Position numbers and translations under genes: made by a program. The notes under the pieces were generated by a model that saw only the letters and a list, made by a program, of their open reading frames with translations, did no database searches and had not been told where the DNA came from. Below are positions 33,643-41,389 of a DNA stretch of 64,000 nucleotides, piece after piece. Source of the stretch: Pseudomonadota bacterium (lineage in GTDB: Bacteria > Pseudomonadota > Alphaproteobacteria > Rhizobiales > Aestuariivirgaceae); contig JAIUNJ010000004.1 in the NCBI GenBank assembly GCA_020161855.1, positions 186,001 through 250,000 of the forward strand, given 5' to 3'. The first letter of the stretch is position 1, and each line of letters starts with the position of its first letter.

Positions 33643-34531
33643 CCGGAACGAGGGCACCACGCCGGGCGACAACCTGCGCTGCAATCTGCGCCGCGAACTG
33701 CGCAGCCTTCACGGCACTGTCACCCTGAACATAGCGCGCGAGGAAGCTCGCGCAGAAACTGTCGCCGGCGGCCGTGGTATCAACCACCTCCGGCGGAGCA
33801 ACCGCCGGGACATGCACTTTGGTTTCGCCCTCGAAGACAGTTGCCCCGCGCGCACCGTCCTTGACCACGATCACCTTTGCACCGGCCTCGAGGTATCGCT
33901 TGCCGATCATCGTCGCATCGCAGGGGCCAAAGACGGCGGTCTCGTCATCGAAACCCGGCAACACCACCTGCGCCGCCGCCGCTGCTTGCAGCATCAGGGC
34001 TTGCGTGTCGGTCCGGCCTTTCCAGAGGCGTGGGCGATAGTTTGTATCGAAGGCCACAAGCGCCCCGGCCTTGCCGGCCTCCTGCGCGGCGGCAATCAGT
34101 TGCTGCGCGTCATCGGGGGGCAGGATGGCAAGCGTGATACCAGACAGAAAGACGACATTGGCTGAGGCAAGGGCTTGCCGGAGGTGCTGCCGGTCGGTCG
34201 CAAGGCGCTTCGCGGCGGATGTGTCGCGCCAATAGGAGAAGCTGCGCTCGCCATTCTTGAGCGAGATCATGTAGAGGCCTGGCGCTGCTCCTTCGATCCT
34301 TTGCACAAGTCCCGTATCGATTCCTTCACTGGCCATAAAGCCTAGCATCTCGGCGGAGAGCGCATCGTCGCCGACAGCGGTCAGATAGGAGACCTGCCAG
34401 TCATCGGCCAGCAGCCTTCGCGCATACCAGGCCGTGTTGAAGGTGTCGCCCGCGAAGCCACGGCGCAGCAGGCCGTTGCCCTGGTCGGACAGTTCCACCA
34501 TGCACTCACCGATCGAAACAAAATGCTTCAT
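33620..34531 (-). CDS. 2-keto-3-deoxygluconate kinase-like PfkB sugar kinase
   Basis: A 303-residue PfkB-family kinase resembling KdgK: start MKHFVSIGECMVEL, substrate region around GDDALSAEMLGF, the YWRDTSAAKRL segment and the catalytic motif DTTAAGDSFCASFLARY. It phosphorylates 2-keto-3-deoxygluconate or a close keto-sugar acid. It overlaps the upstream small membrane gene by four bases (ATGA), so these genes are transcribed together, and overlaps the enoyl-CoA hydratase gene tail to tail. No aldolase is next to it. Confidence 0.83.
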   Translation of the reverse strand: MKHFVSIGECMVELSDQGNGLLRRGFAGDTFNTAWYARRLLADDWQVSYLTAVGDDALSAEMLGFMASEGIDTGLVQRIEGAAPGLYMISLKNGERSFSYWRDTSAAKRLATDRQHLRQALASANVVFLSGITLAILPPDDAQQLIAAAQEAGKAGALVAFDTNYRPRLWKGRTDTQALMLQAAAAAQVVLPGFDDETAVFGPCDATMIGKRYLEAGAKVIVVKDGARGATVFEGETKVHVPAVAPPEVVDTTAAGDSFCASFLARYVQGDSAVKAAQFAAQIAAQVVARRGALVPVSPSSGS

Positions 34532-34821
34532 GGCTGAACAGGCGTGTCCGCTTTGTGGCGCCAGAGCTCATAGCGCAGGCGCGCCGTGCGGTAGGCGTCG
34601 ATGACGCTCACACCATAGATGAACACGCCGCCGATGTGACGGCCGATGAAGGTAGCATCGGCAGGCATTAACTTGGCGCTGACCCAGCCAAGCACGGCCG
34701 TGAAGAACAGGAACATCAATCCGCGCTGAGCGAGCCCCAACCAAACATGGCCAGCGCCGGGAACGAGCAGCGCGGCAGCCAGGATCTTGTAGGGATGGGT
34801 GGGAATGTCAGCCGGTTCCAT
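34528..34821 (-). CDS. Small predicted membrane protein of unknown function
   Basis: A 97-residue protein with two or three hydrophobic helices. The LVPGAGHVWLGLAQRG segment, with small residues and a buried His, recalls TM2-like small membrane proteins, but I do not recognise a named family with certainty. It overlaps the start of the sugar kinase gene by four bases and the end of the upstream gene by 14 bases, showing operon structure. No function can be given. Confidence 0.7.
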   Translation of the reverse strand: MEPADIPTHPYKILAAALLVPGAGHVWLGLAQRGLMFLFFTAVLGWVSAKLMPADATFIGRHIGGVFIYGVSVIDAYRTARLRYELWRHKADTPVQP

Positions 34822-35497
34822 GTGAAGAAGCCAGTTCCTTGTCCATTGCGAGGAGCGTGTTCATGATTGTGGCCGCCACAGCGCCGTCGATATGGGCCGA
34901 ATCGAACCGTGCCTCGCGGAAGACGCCATAGCGCGCCCGGTCAGCTTCGGCGAGTTGGATGACAATGCGCAGGCCCTTCGGCGAAATCAGTATCTCCTTG
35001 CCCTGTCGCGTGAGCAGCAGCTGCAGGGCAGGCCGCAGGGCCTCCAGTGGTAATGCGGCATCTGCGGCATCGCTGCGGATGATGGCCTCTGGCGGAAATT
35101 CTGGGGGCGTCCGCAGTGTATGCGGGAGGAAGTCGAAACGCGAAAAGGTGGAATGCGCGGCCGGGCGCATCATCACATCCCATGTCGCCGTCACAGGCTG
35201 AGGCTTGGGAAGCGTTACCAGAAGCCAGAGGCTCGGCAATTTGCGCACCGCTAGCGTATCGACCACCGTCGTGAACTGGAAAATCTCGCCTGCATATCGG
35301 CCGCTCAGTTTCCAGCTTCCAGCCGAGTCCCCGGGCTTGCGTTCAACATTTTCGAGCAGTGGCTCGAGATCGGCGAACATGGCGCCCGCCGCTGTCGCAG
35401 CAAGGGCCTCCTTGAGCTTCACCTGGCGCCAGAGCAGGAACACCAGTGCGGCGGCCGCCAAGAAGCCAACGAGGTATTGAGAGTTGTCCATCTCCAT
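34808..35497 (-). CDS. Membrane-anchored protein of unknown function
   Basis: A 229-residue protein with one N-terminal membrane helix (about residues 8-24) and a soluble, mostly beta C-terminal part without a domain I recognise. It is the first gene of a three-gene operon with the small membrane protein and sugar kinase. An internal ATG two codons in is an equally likely start. Codon use resembles the neighbours, so it is probably a real conserved gene rather than a shadow. Confidence 0.65.
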   Translation of the reverse strand: MEMDNSQYLVGFLAAAALVFLLWRQVKLKEALAATAAGAMFADLEPLLENVERKPGDSAGSWKLSGRYAGEIFQFTTVVDTLAVRKLPSLWLLVTLPKPQPVTATWDVMMRPAAHSTFSRFDFLPHTLRTPPEFPPEAIIRSDAADAALPLEALRPALQLLLTRQGKEILISPKGLRIVIQLAEADRARYGVFREARFDSAHIDGAVAATIMNTLLAMDKELASSHGTG

Positions 35498-35545
35498 GAG
35501 TATGGCCCGTCAGGTCATGACGGGCCACCACAAGTTTCGAAAGGA

Positions 35546-36946
35546 TCAGTAACCGCGCGGCTTCGGCCACGGCATGGTGAACTGCTCGCCGCGCCGCACG
35601 TAGCGGTACCTGTAGAAATGGAACCACAGCGACATGACGATGTAGAACACCACCATGGCCGTGAGCTGCGCTCCATAGCCAAGGAAGATGGCGAAGAACG
35701 TCACCACACAGAGAATGAACAGCACGATGGCCGGCAGCGGGTGGAACGGATGGGTATATCCACGGCGGATCGACCCAAGCGGCCACTTGTTCCGGAACAT
35801 CACGATGTTCACGCTCATGAAGGTGTAGTGCAGCACGCCCGACAGGATCGAGAAGGTGATGGCCTGCCCCAGGTTGGCGATGAAGGCGAAAGCCAGCGCA
35901 ATCGGCACCAGGAACAGGATCGACCGGTAAGGTGTGCGGTATTTCGGATGCACCGCCGAGAACCATGTCGGCAGGTAGCGGTCACGGCCAAGCGAGAACC
36001 AGGCGCGTGCCGCATCGTTGATGCAACCATTGGCTGATGCCAGTGCCGCCAGGATGGTGGCAATGAACATCATGTACTCAAGTGTCTTGCTGCCGGTCAG
36101 CTTGCCTGCGTCGAGCAGCGGGTAGTAAGTGTAGCCGAGATACTGCCATGGCATCAGCGAAGCGCAGACATACCAGGTGAGCGAGGCACCAACGAGCAGT
36201 GTGATCATCCCGGCCATCGTGCCATAGGGCAGCGAACGCGCAGGTGAACGCACTTCTTCGGCAGCCTGGGTCGTGCCCTCGATGCCGAGATAGTACCAGA
36301 TGCCCCAGTGAAAGCCGGCGATGACGCCGATCCAGCCGTAGGGCAGGGCATTGTCGGGCGTCACCATCTCACCGAGGCGCAGCACCGTTCCCTGGCTCCA
36401 CGGCTGCACCGAGAAGAAGAGAACGATAATGGCCAGATAGGCCACTGCCGTGATGACGAAGTTGACATTGAGCGTCATCAGCACGCCACGGTAGTTCAGC
36501 GCTGCAAGCGTGACGATGACGCCCGCAATGATGCCTTCGTAGTGCCATGACTCGAAGCCTTCGCCGGCGTAGGACTTGATCGTGTCGGCGATGAGGATGG
36601 CGTTGGAAACCTCCAGCATCGTGTAGGCAAAGACCAGATAAAGCGCCACGTTGAATGCCATGAGCGGCCCGACGATGTGCTTGGCCTGGGCATATTGCCC
36701 GCCTGCGGCGGCCACTGTCGACGTCACTTCCGAGTCGATCATGGCCACGGACGTGTAGAGCAGGCCGATCGTCCAGCAGATGATCAGCGCTGCAAGGGTG
36801 CCGCCCTTGTCGGCGGCGAAATTCCAGCCCGTGTATTCGCCCACAAGAACGATGCCCACGCCCAGGGCCCAGACATGGGCCGGGCCGAGTACGCGCGAGA
36901 GCGAGACTTTCTGGGGTGCCGAAGCGGCAGAAGCAGTGTTTGCCAT
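35546..36946 (-). CDS. APC-superfamily amino acid/amine permease (ethanolamine permease-like)
   Basis: A 466-residue transporter with about twelve membrane helices. It shows the APC pattern (VLVGEYTGWNFAADKGG in helix 1, GIEGTTQAAEEVRSPARSLP after helix 6) closest in character to ethanolamine permeases. ATG 36946 has a strong GAGGAGG ribosome site; the longer frame to 37000 would run into the upstream 53-residue gene. It is the last gene of a four-gene operon with three small membrane proteins and lies opposite the XRE-cupin regulator and the N-methylglutamate pathway genes, so methylamine or another N-methyl amine is the likely cargo. That substrate is inference from context. Confidence 0.86.
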   Translation of the reverse strand: MANTASAASAPQKVSLSRVLGPAHVWALGVGIVLVGEYTGWNFAADKGGTLAALIICWTIGLLYTSVAMIDSEVTSTVAAAGGQYAQAKHIVGPLMAFNVALYLVFAYTMLEVSNAILIADTIKSYAGEGFESWHYEGIIAGVIVTLAALNYRGVLMTLNVNFVITAVAYLAIIVLFFSVQPWSQGTVLRLGEMVTPDNALPYGWIGVIAGFHWGIWYYLGIEGTTQAAEEVRSPARSLPYGTMAGMITLLVGASLTWYVCASLMPWQYLGYTYYPLLDAGKLTGSKTLEYMMFIATILAALASANGCINDAARAWFSLGRDRYLPTWFSAVHPKYRTPYRSILFLVPIALAFAFIANLGQAITFSILSGVLHYTFMSVNIVMFRNKWPLGSIRRGYTHPFHPLPAIVLFILCVVTFFAIFLGYGAQLTAMVVFYIVMSLWFHFYRYRYVRRGEQFTMPWPKPRGY

Positions 36947-36956
36947 TTTGGCCTCC

Positions 36957-37118
36957 TCAGATCTTGTGCTTCTCGGAAACGGCCTCGATCTCGCCTTCAC
37001 GCGAGGATGTCAGCACGTCTTCGGAATAGGTGGAGTCGGTTCTGAACCAGTCGTAGAGCATCCACAGCAGGAGCACTGCGGAGATGGCCCAGCCGGCATT
37101 CGCAAGTGTGGTCCACAT
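36957..37118 (-). CDS. 53-residue single-pass membrane microprotein
   Basis: A short gene with a strong GAGGAGG ribosome site before ATG 37118 and a stop at 36957-36959, only 10 bases before the permease start. The protein begins MWTTLANAGWAISAVLLLWM, one membrane helix (about residues 8-24), and ends in an acidic, Ser-rich cytoplasmic tail. Its ribosome site is identical to that of the permease. It lies 10 bases after the 126-residue gene. Tight spacing and shared signals argue that it is translated and is a component or stabiliser of the permease. It is too small for many gene callers. Confidence 0.7.
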   Translation of the reverse strand: MWTTLANAGWAISAVLLLWMLYDWFRTDSTYSEDVLTSSREGEIEAVSEKHKI

Positions 37119-37128
37119 GTCTGCCTCC

Positions 37129-37509
37129 TCACTTGCCGTTGAACTTCTCGTCGATCACTTCGCGGTACTCCTTGTCGGAGGCTTTGAAGAGAAAGACGAA
37201 GTAGCCGATGATCACGACCGCCATGATGACGAGCTGCGTCCAGTCGATGCTGTAGTCGAACTTGTTCTGGATGATGTCATGGGCCGCAGCGGCATCAGCG
37301 AAGCCGAGTTTCACCCATTGTTCGACCTGTGCCGGCGTCTGTCCGAGTGCCTCCCATGTCGGGTTATCGATCTTCTGGATGGCGCGTGAGACGCCGGCCC
37401 AGCCAGCTTGCAGTGGCAGCCACAGGGCGAGGAAGATGGCCGCCACCACGAAGATGATGTCGATCCATTGCAGGGCCCGTGATTGTTCCGGGGGATTGTA
37501 TTTTGCCAT
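37129..37509 (-). CDS. 126-residue two-helix membrane protein in the permease operon
   Basis: ATG 37509 follows a GAGGGGG ribosome site. The protein has a first helix at about residues 17-35 (IIFVVAAIFLALWLPL), an approximately 55-residue presumably periplasmic loop and a second helix at about 91-110 (QLVIMAVVIIGYFVFLF), then a charged tail. I do not recognise a family. It lies 10 bases after the 95-residue gene and before the 53-residue gene and the permease. Longer frames upstream to 37785 overlap the previous gene and are not used. Confidence 0.75.
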   Translation of the reverse strand: MAKYNPPEQSRALQWIDIIFVVAAIFLALWLPLQAGWAGVSRAIQKIDNPTWEALGQTPAQVEQWVKLGFADAAAAHDIIQNKFDYSIDWTQLVIMAVVIIGYFVFLFKASDKEYREVIDEKFNGK

Positions 37510-37519
37510 GTTTGCCCCC

Positions 37520-37807
37520 TCAGCTCTTCCGCGACCTGGCCTGGTCGAGCATCTTGATGTCGAGGCCGTAGATGAAGTCCTTGTCGGCCGCATAGTTGCG
37601 GACCATGGCCCTGATCGATGCCGTGTTGAACGTGAGGACGGCCGCAGCGGCCAGCACGACAACGGTGCGCACCGTGTTGTCGGGAATATGCGGCCAGGCC
37701 ATGATGAGAACGAAGAGGACGACGATCCACAGGACCGCCACAAAGGTCCACGCCCCGCGCACATCGGCACGGTACATGGCCTCAATCCTCTGATTGAGGT
37801 CAGACAT
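37520..37807 (-). CDS. 95-residue two-helix membrane protein, first gene of the permease operon
   Basis: ATG 37807 follows GGGAGGAAA. The protein (start MSDLNQRIEAMYRADVRGAW) has two adjacent helices at about residues 22-41 and 47-64 and a basic cytoplasmic end. Its order resembles the small auxiliary subunits of some solute:sodium symporters in layout, not clearly in sequence. It begins the operon, facing the XRE-cupin gene. No known function. Confidence 0.75.
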   Translation of the reverse strand: MSDLNQRIEAMYRADVRGAWTFVAVLWIVVLFVLIMAWPHIPDNTVRTVVVLAAAAVLTFNTASIRAMVRNYAADKDFIYGLDIKMLDQARSRKS

Positions 37808-37981
37808 TATGATTTCCTCCCGCAGACCCGCCTGTTGTTCCCCGCAGCGAGCGAATCCGCCCCATTGTTGTTTGCTGTGGGGCAACTTTGTTTTCTTGCA
37901 GGAAACATGTAGCGGAATGGCTTGTCAAGGATGATGAAGTTTTGATCACAGGCTATAATCCATATAATAAGAAAATATACC
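37808..37981. promoter_or_regulatory. Divergent control region of the permease operon and XRE-cupin regulator
   Basis: This 174-base gap becomes markedly AT-rich in its right third. It holds two TATAAT copies at 37954-37959 and 37963-37968 on the plus strand and a perfect TTGACA (complement of 37923-37928) reading toward the permease operon. I could not find ideally spaced -35/-10 pairs for either direction. The regulator ATG at 37982 lacks a ribosome site, so its message may be nearly leaderless. It is the natural place for the regulator's operator. Confidence 0.45.
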
Positions 37982-38659
37982 ATGTTTGCGACTGAAAGTC
38001 AAGCGTCTAAAGCTGGCCGGATGCTGAAGGACACCAAAAGGAAACCCGCGGAGAGCTTCCAGAATCCCCACATGGCGCCCACCGGTGCGCGCCATCTGGA
38101 GGAAGCCATCGGCAGGGAAGTGAAGCGTCACCGTGAGAAAATGGGGCTCACCATCTCCGAACTGGCAAGCGCGTCCGGCATGTCGGCGGGCATGTTGTCG
38201 AAGATCGAGAACGGGGCAACCTCGCCGTCGCTGTCCACCTTGCAGGCCCTCAGCCATGCCCTGCAGATGCCGTTCACGTCACTGTTCAAGGGTTATGAGG
38301 AGTTTCGTGACGCGACCTTTGTGAAGGCGGGGCAGGGACTCACCATCGAGCGCCGTGGCACCCGCGCAGGCCACCAGTATCAGCTTCTGGGGCACAGCCC
38401 TCACGGGCCGGTCATGGTAGAGCCCTATCTGATCACGCTTACCCGCGAGACAGATGTGTTCCCGACGTTCCAGCATGCCGGTGCGGAGTTCATCTATATG
38501 CTCGAAGGCAATGTTGTGTATCGTCATGGCGACAAGACCTATGACATGCACCCGGGTGATGCCCTGTTCTTCGATGCCGAGGCACCGCACGGACCGGAGG
38601 AATTGCGCAAGCTTCCAGCCCGCTATATCTCCGTGATCAGCTACCGGCGCGACGAATAG
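37982..38659 (+). CDS. XRE-family regulator with C-terminal cupin domain
   Basis: A 225-residue regulator with a helix-turn-helix (residues about 45-98, GLTISELASASGMSAGMLSK) and a C-terminal cupin (about 150-220, with FQHAGAEFIYMLEGNVVYRH and DMHPGDALFFDAEAPHGP). Such HTH-cupin proteins (PuuR-like) often sense amines, polyamines or amino-acid-like ligands. It is divergent from the permease operon and lies upstream of the N-methylglutamate pathway genes, so it is the obvious candidate regulator of both. Confidence 0.9.
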   Translation: MFATESQASKAGRMLKDTKRKPAESFQNPHMAPTGARHLEEAIGREVKRHREKMGLTISELASASGMSAGMLSKIENGATSPSLSTLQALSHALQMPFTSLFKGYEEFRDATFVKAGQGLTIERRGTRAGHQYQLLGHSPHGPVMVEPYLITLTRETDVFPTFQHAGAEFIYMLEGNVVYRHGDKTYDMHPGDALFFDAEAPHGPEELRKLPARYISVISYRRDE

Positions 38660-38688
38660 CCAGCATATTTGCTGATTGAAAGAAGCCC

Positions 38689-39684
38689 ATGAATCCCCGC
38701 AAGAGCGTGTTCGCAGTCCTGTTGATGGTGTTGGCCTTGCCTGCTTCGGCACAGGTGCCGGAGCAGGGAACCTTTGTTGCCGCGAAGTCATGTCCGGCGG
38801 TTGTCTCGATCAAGAAGGGCAGCAATCCCGGCAATGCCAGTGTCCGGCCTGGCCAGTCCTATGCGCTTGTAGGCAAGAACAAGGATGAGGCCTCACATTA
38901 TTGGATCGAAGTGCCCGGCGCCGAGCCTTCCCGCCGCTGGGTCGCTGTGGATTGCGGTGGCATCAATGGCGAAGCGCCACAGGAGCAGCAGGCCGGATCG
39001 CCGCCAGCGGTGCCGGCGCCGTCCACTGATGCCTTCTACATTCTGGCCATCACCTGGCAGCCCGCCTTCTGCGAGCAGCATCCGGGCAAGGCGGAATGCC
39101 GTTCGCAGACCAGTGACCGCTACGATGCCTCGCATTTCACGCTGCATGGCCTGTGGCCGCAGCCGCGCGACAACGTCTTCTGCGATGTGTCCGCAGCCGA
39201 CCAGGCTGCGTCCGAGGGCGGGAACTGGAAAGCCATCGCGCCGCTTCCCCTGACCGCAGCCACGCACGCCGAGCTCGAAAAGGTGATGCCGGGCGCTCAG
39301 TCCGGCCTCGAACGGCATGAATGGATCAAGCATGGCAGTTGCTATCCGGGCAGGACGCCGGAGCGCTATTTTGCCGATGCGCTGCGCCTGATGAATGAAA
39401 TCAACAGTTCTGCTGCAGCGCGCCTCATGGCCGCAAATCCTGGCAAAACGGTCACATCGAAGGCGCTCCGTGCCGCCTTTGACGAGAGCTTTGGCGCAGG
39501 GGCCGGCGACCGGATCCGTGTGGCCTGCAAGGACGATGGCAAGCGCCGCCTGATTGTCGAGCTGACCCTCGGCTTGCGCGGAGATATTCCTGCCGGAACC
39601 TCCTTGTCCGACTTGTTAATGGCGTCGCGCCCGACCGATCCCGGCTGCCCGTCCGGCGTCGTGGACAGGGTGGGTCTGCAATAA
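38689..39684 (+). CDS. Secreted ribonuclease T2 family protein
   Basis: A 331-residue protein with a signal peptide (cleaved after about residue 21, PASA|Q), an N-terminal region of about 110 residues like an SH3-type accessory domain ending in a Pro-rich linker, and an RNase T2 domain. Both catalytic motifs are intact: FTLHGLWP (CAS1) and HEWIKHGSC (CAS2). It would cut RNA in the periplasm or outside the cell. It lies between the XRE-cupin regulator and mgsA; nothing connects it to amine metabolism except position. Confidence 0.88.
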   Translation: MNPRKSVFAVLLMVLALPASAQVPEQGTFVAAKSCPAVVSIKKGSNPGNASVRPGQSYALVGKNKDEASHYWIEVPGAEPSRRWVAVDCGGINGEAPQEQQAGSPPAVPAPSTDAFYILAITWQPAFCEQHPGKAECRSQTSDRYDASHFTLHGLWPQPRDNVFCDVSAADQAASEGGNWKAIAPLPLTAATHAELEKVMPGAQSGLERHEWIKHGSCYPGRTPERYFADALRLMNEINSSAAARLMAANPGKTVTSKALRAAFDESFGAGAGDRIRVACKDDGKRRLIVELTLGLRGDIPAGTSLSDLLMASRPTDPGCPSGVVDRVGLQ

Positions 39685-39783
39685 ACGCGCATTCCTTATG
39701 TGAAAAAATAGTTCCCGACAGTTGACGGGAACCGTTGCGCTGTTAAGGTTCAGTGGCGCGGAACTTGCTGAAAGGACCAGATC
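39685..39783 (+). promoter_or_regulatory. Leader and inverted repeat before mgsA
   Basis: The 99-base gap has GTTCCCG and CGGGAAC arms at 39711-39732 with an 8-base loop. The right arm overlaps a TTGACG hexamer (39722-39727), a possible -35, though no convincing -10 follows. The repeat has no T-tract, so it is more likely an operator or RNA hairpin than a terminator. The mgsA ribosome site is GAAAGGA. Confidence 0.4.
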
Positions 39784-40686
39784 ATGTGCGGCATCGTCGG
39801 CCTCTATCTTAAAAATCCCAAGCTGAAACCGAAGCTTGGCAAGATGTTCAAGCCGATGATCATCGAGATGACCAATCGCGGGCCGGATTCTGCGGGCGTG
39901 GCCGTCTACCGCAATCCCGTGAAGAAAAATGAGACGAAATTCTCGCTGGCCCACAATGACCCGGCCTTTGATTGGAAGAAGATCGATACCGGACTTGAGA
40001 AGGCGCTGAAGTGTGATTGCAAGGTGGCGAAGATCGGCAATCATTGCATCCTCGTCACCACGGCAAAGGAAAAGCCGGTCGTGGAGTGGCTGGCGAAGCA
40101 TTATCCCGATGTGCGCGTTGTGGGCTCAGGTCACACGATCGAGATCTTCAAGGAAACGGGCCTGCCTGCGAACGTCTATGACAAGTTCAATCTCGATGAG
40201 GCGCAGGGCACGCACATCATCGGGCACACGCGCATGGCAACGGAGTCGGCTGTGACGACCGCGGGTTCGCATCCGTTTGCCACGGGTGCCGATCTCTGCC
40301 TTGTGCACAATGGTTCGCTCTCGAACCACAACCGGCTGCGCGAAAATCTGCGCCGCGAAGGCATGGAGTTCCAGACCGAGAACGACACGGAAGTGGCGGC
40401 TGCCTACATGACATGGAAGCTGCGCTCTGGCGCCTCCCTGCGCGAGACGCTTGAAGACAGCCTGCGTGACCTCGATGGCTTCTACACCTTCCTGGTCGGC
40501 ACGCATGATGGCTTTGCCGTGGTGCGCGATCCCATCGCCTGCAAGCATGCGGTGATTGCCGAAACCGATGACTACGTGGCCATGGCGACCGAGTATCGCG
40601 CCATCGCCCATCTCCCTGGCGCCGATGATGCAAAGATCTGGGAGCCTGAACCGACAAAGATCTACACCTGGGGCGGCAACGCATGA
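39784..40686 (+). CDS. mgsA: N-methylglutamate synthase subunit A (class II amidotransferase; GlxB-like)
   Basis: A 300-residue glutamine-amidotransferase class II protein: catalytic Cys2 exposed after removal of Met (MCGIVGLYLK), NRGPDSAG and HTRMATES, and the glutamine-binding HNGSLSNHN. In the N-methylglutamate pathway this subunit, together with MgsB and MgsC, moves the methylamine group from gamma-glutamylmethylamide to give N-methylglutamate. These three are equivalent to pieces of large glutamate synthase. It overlaps mgsB by four bases. It is called GlxB in rhizobia. Confidence 0.9.
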   Translation: MCGIVGLYLKNPKLKPKLGKMFKPMIIEMTNRGPDSAGVAVYRNPVKKNETKFSLAHNDPAFDWKKIDTGLEKALKCDCKVAKIGNHCILVTTAKEKPVVEWLAKHYPDVRVVGSGHTIEIFKETGLPANVYDKFNLDEAQGTHIIGHTRMATESAVTTAGSHPFATGADLCLVHNGSLSNHNRLRENLRREGMEFQTENDTEVAAAYMTWKLRSGASLRETLEDSLRDLDGFYTFLVGTHDGFAVVRDPIACKHAVIAETDDYVAMATEYRAIAHLPGADDAKIWEPEPTKIYTWGGNA

Positions 40687-41381
40687 GCACACAAGGACTG
40701 AGCGAACTCGACCTGCAGAAGGCCGGTGTCCGCGGCATCAACCAGACCCTTCAGGGCCTGGCGAAGAATACCAACCAGCGCCACTGGCTGGTGCGCAATC
40801 CCATGGGTCAGCATGCCATCGCGGTTGGCCTTGATGCGCCGCTGCATGTGGAGGTTCACGGGCATGTCGGCTTCTATTGTGGCGGCATGAACAAGGAGAG
40901 CGAGATCATCATCCATGGCCATGCCGGTGTCGGCGTGGCGGAAAACATGATGTCCGGCCTTGTCTGGGTGAAGGGCAATGCATCCGAGTCGGCCGGTGCT
41001 ACGGGCAATGGCGGACTTCTCGTCATCGACGGTGACGCATCCTCGCGTTGTGGCATCTCGATGAAGGGCATTGATATCGTGGTCGGTGGCTCTGTCGGCC
41101 ACATGTCGGCCTTCATGGCCCAGCGCGGCAATCTTGTCGTCTGCGGTGATGCAGGCGAAGCCCTCGGTGACTCAATCTATGAAGCGCGGCTCTATGTGAA
41201 GGGCAAGGCGCATGGCCTTGGTGCTGATTGCATTGAGAAAGAGATGCGCGCCGAGCACCTCGAGGATCTGGCAAAGCTGCTGGAACGCGCCAAACGCAAG
41301 GAGCGCCCTCAGGATTTTCGCCGCTACGGCTCTGCCCGCAAGCTCTACAACTTCGACGTCGACCACGCCGACGCTTACTGA
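40683..41381 (+). CDS. mgsB: N-methylglutamate synthase subunit B (GXGXG domain; GlxC-like)
   Basis: A 232-residue beta-helix protein related to the C-terminal GXGXG domain of glutamate synthase: repeated G-x-G turns run through HAGVGVAENMMSGLVWVKGN, GATGNGGLLVIDGDASS and VVGGSVGHMSAFMAQRGN. It is a structural partner of the other two subunits. Its start overlaps the mgsA stop and it ends eight bases before mgsC, so the three are made as a set. Confidence 0.9.
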   Translation: MSTQGLSELDLQKAGVRGINQTLQGLAKNTNQRHWLVRNPMGQHAIAVGLDAPLHVEVHGHVGFYCGGMNKESEIIIHGHAGVGVAENMMSGLVWVKGNASESAGATGNGGLLVIDGDASSRCGISMKGIDIVVGGSVGHMSAFMAQRGNLVVCGDAGEALGDSIYEARLYVKGKAHGLGADCIEKEMRAEHLEDLAKLLERAKRKERPQDFRRYGSARKLYNFDVDHADAY

Positions 41382-41389
41382 GACGGATC

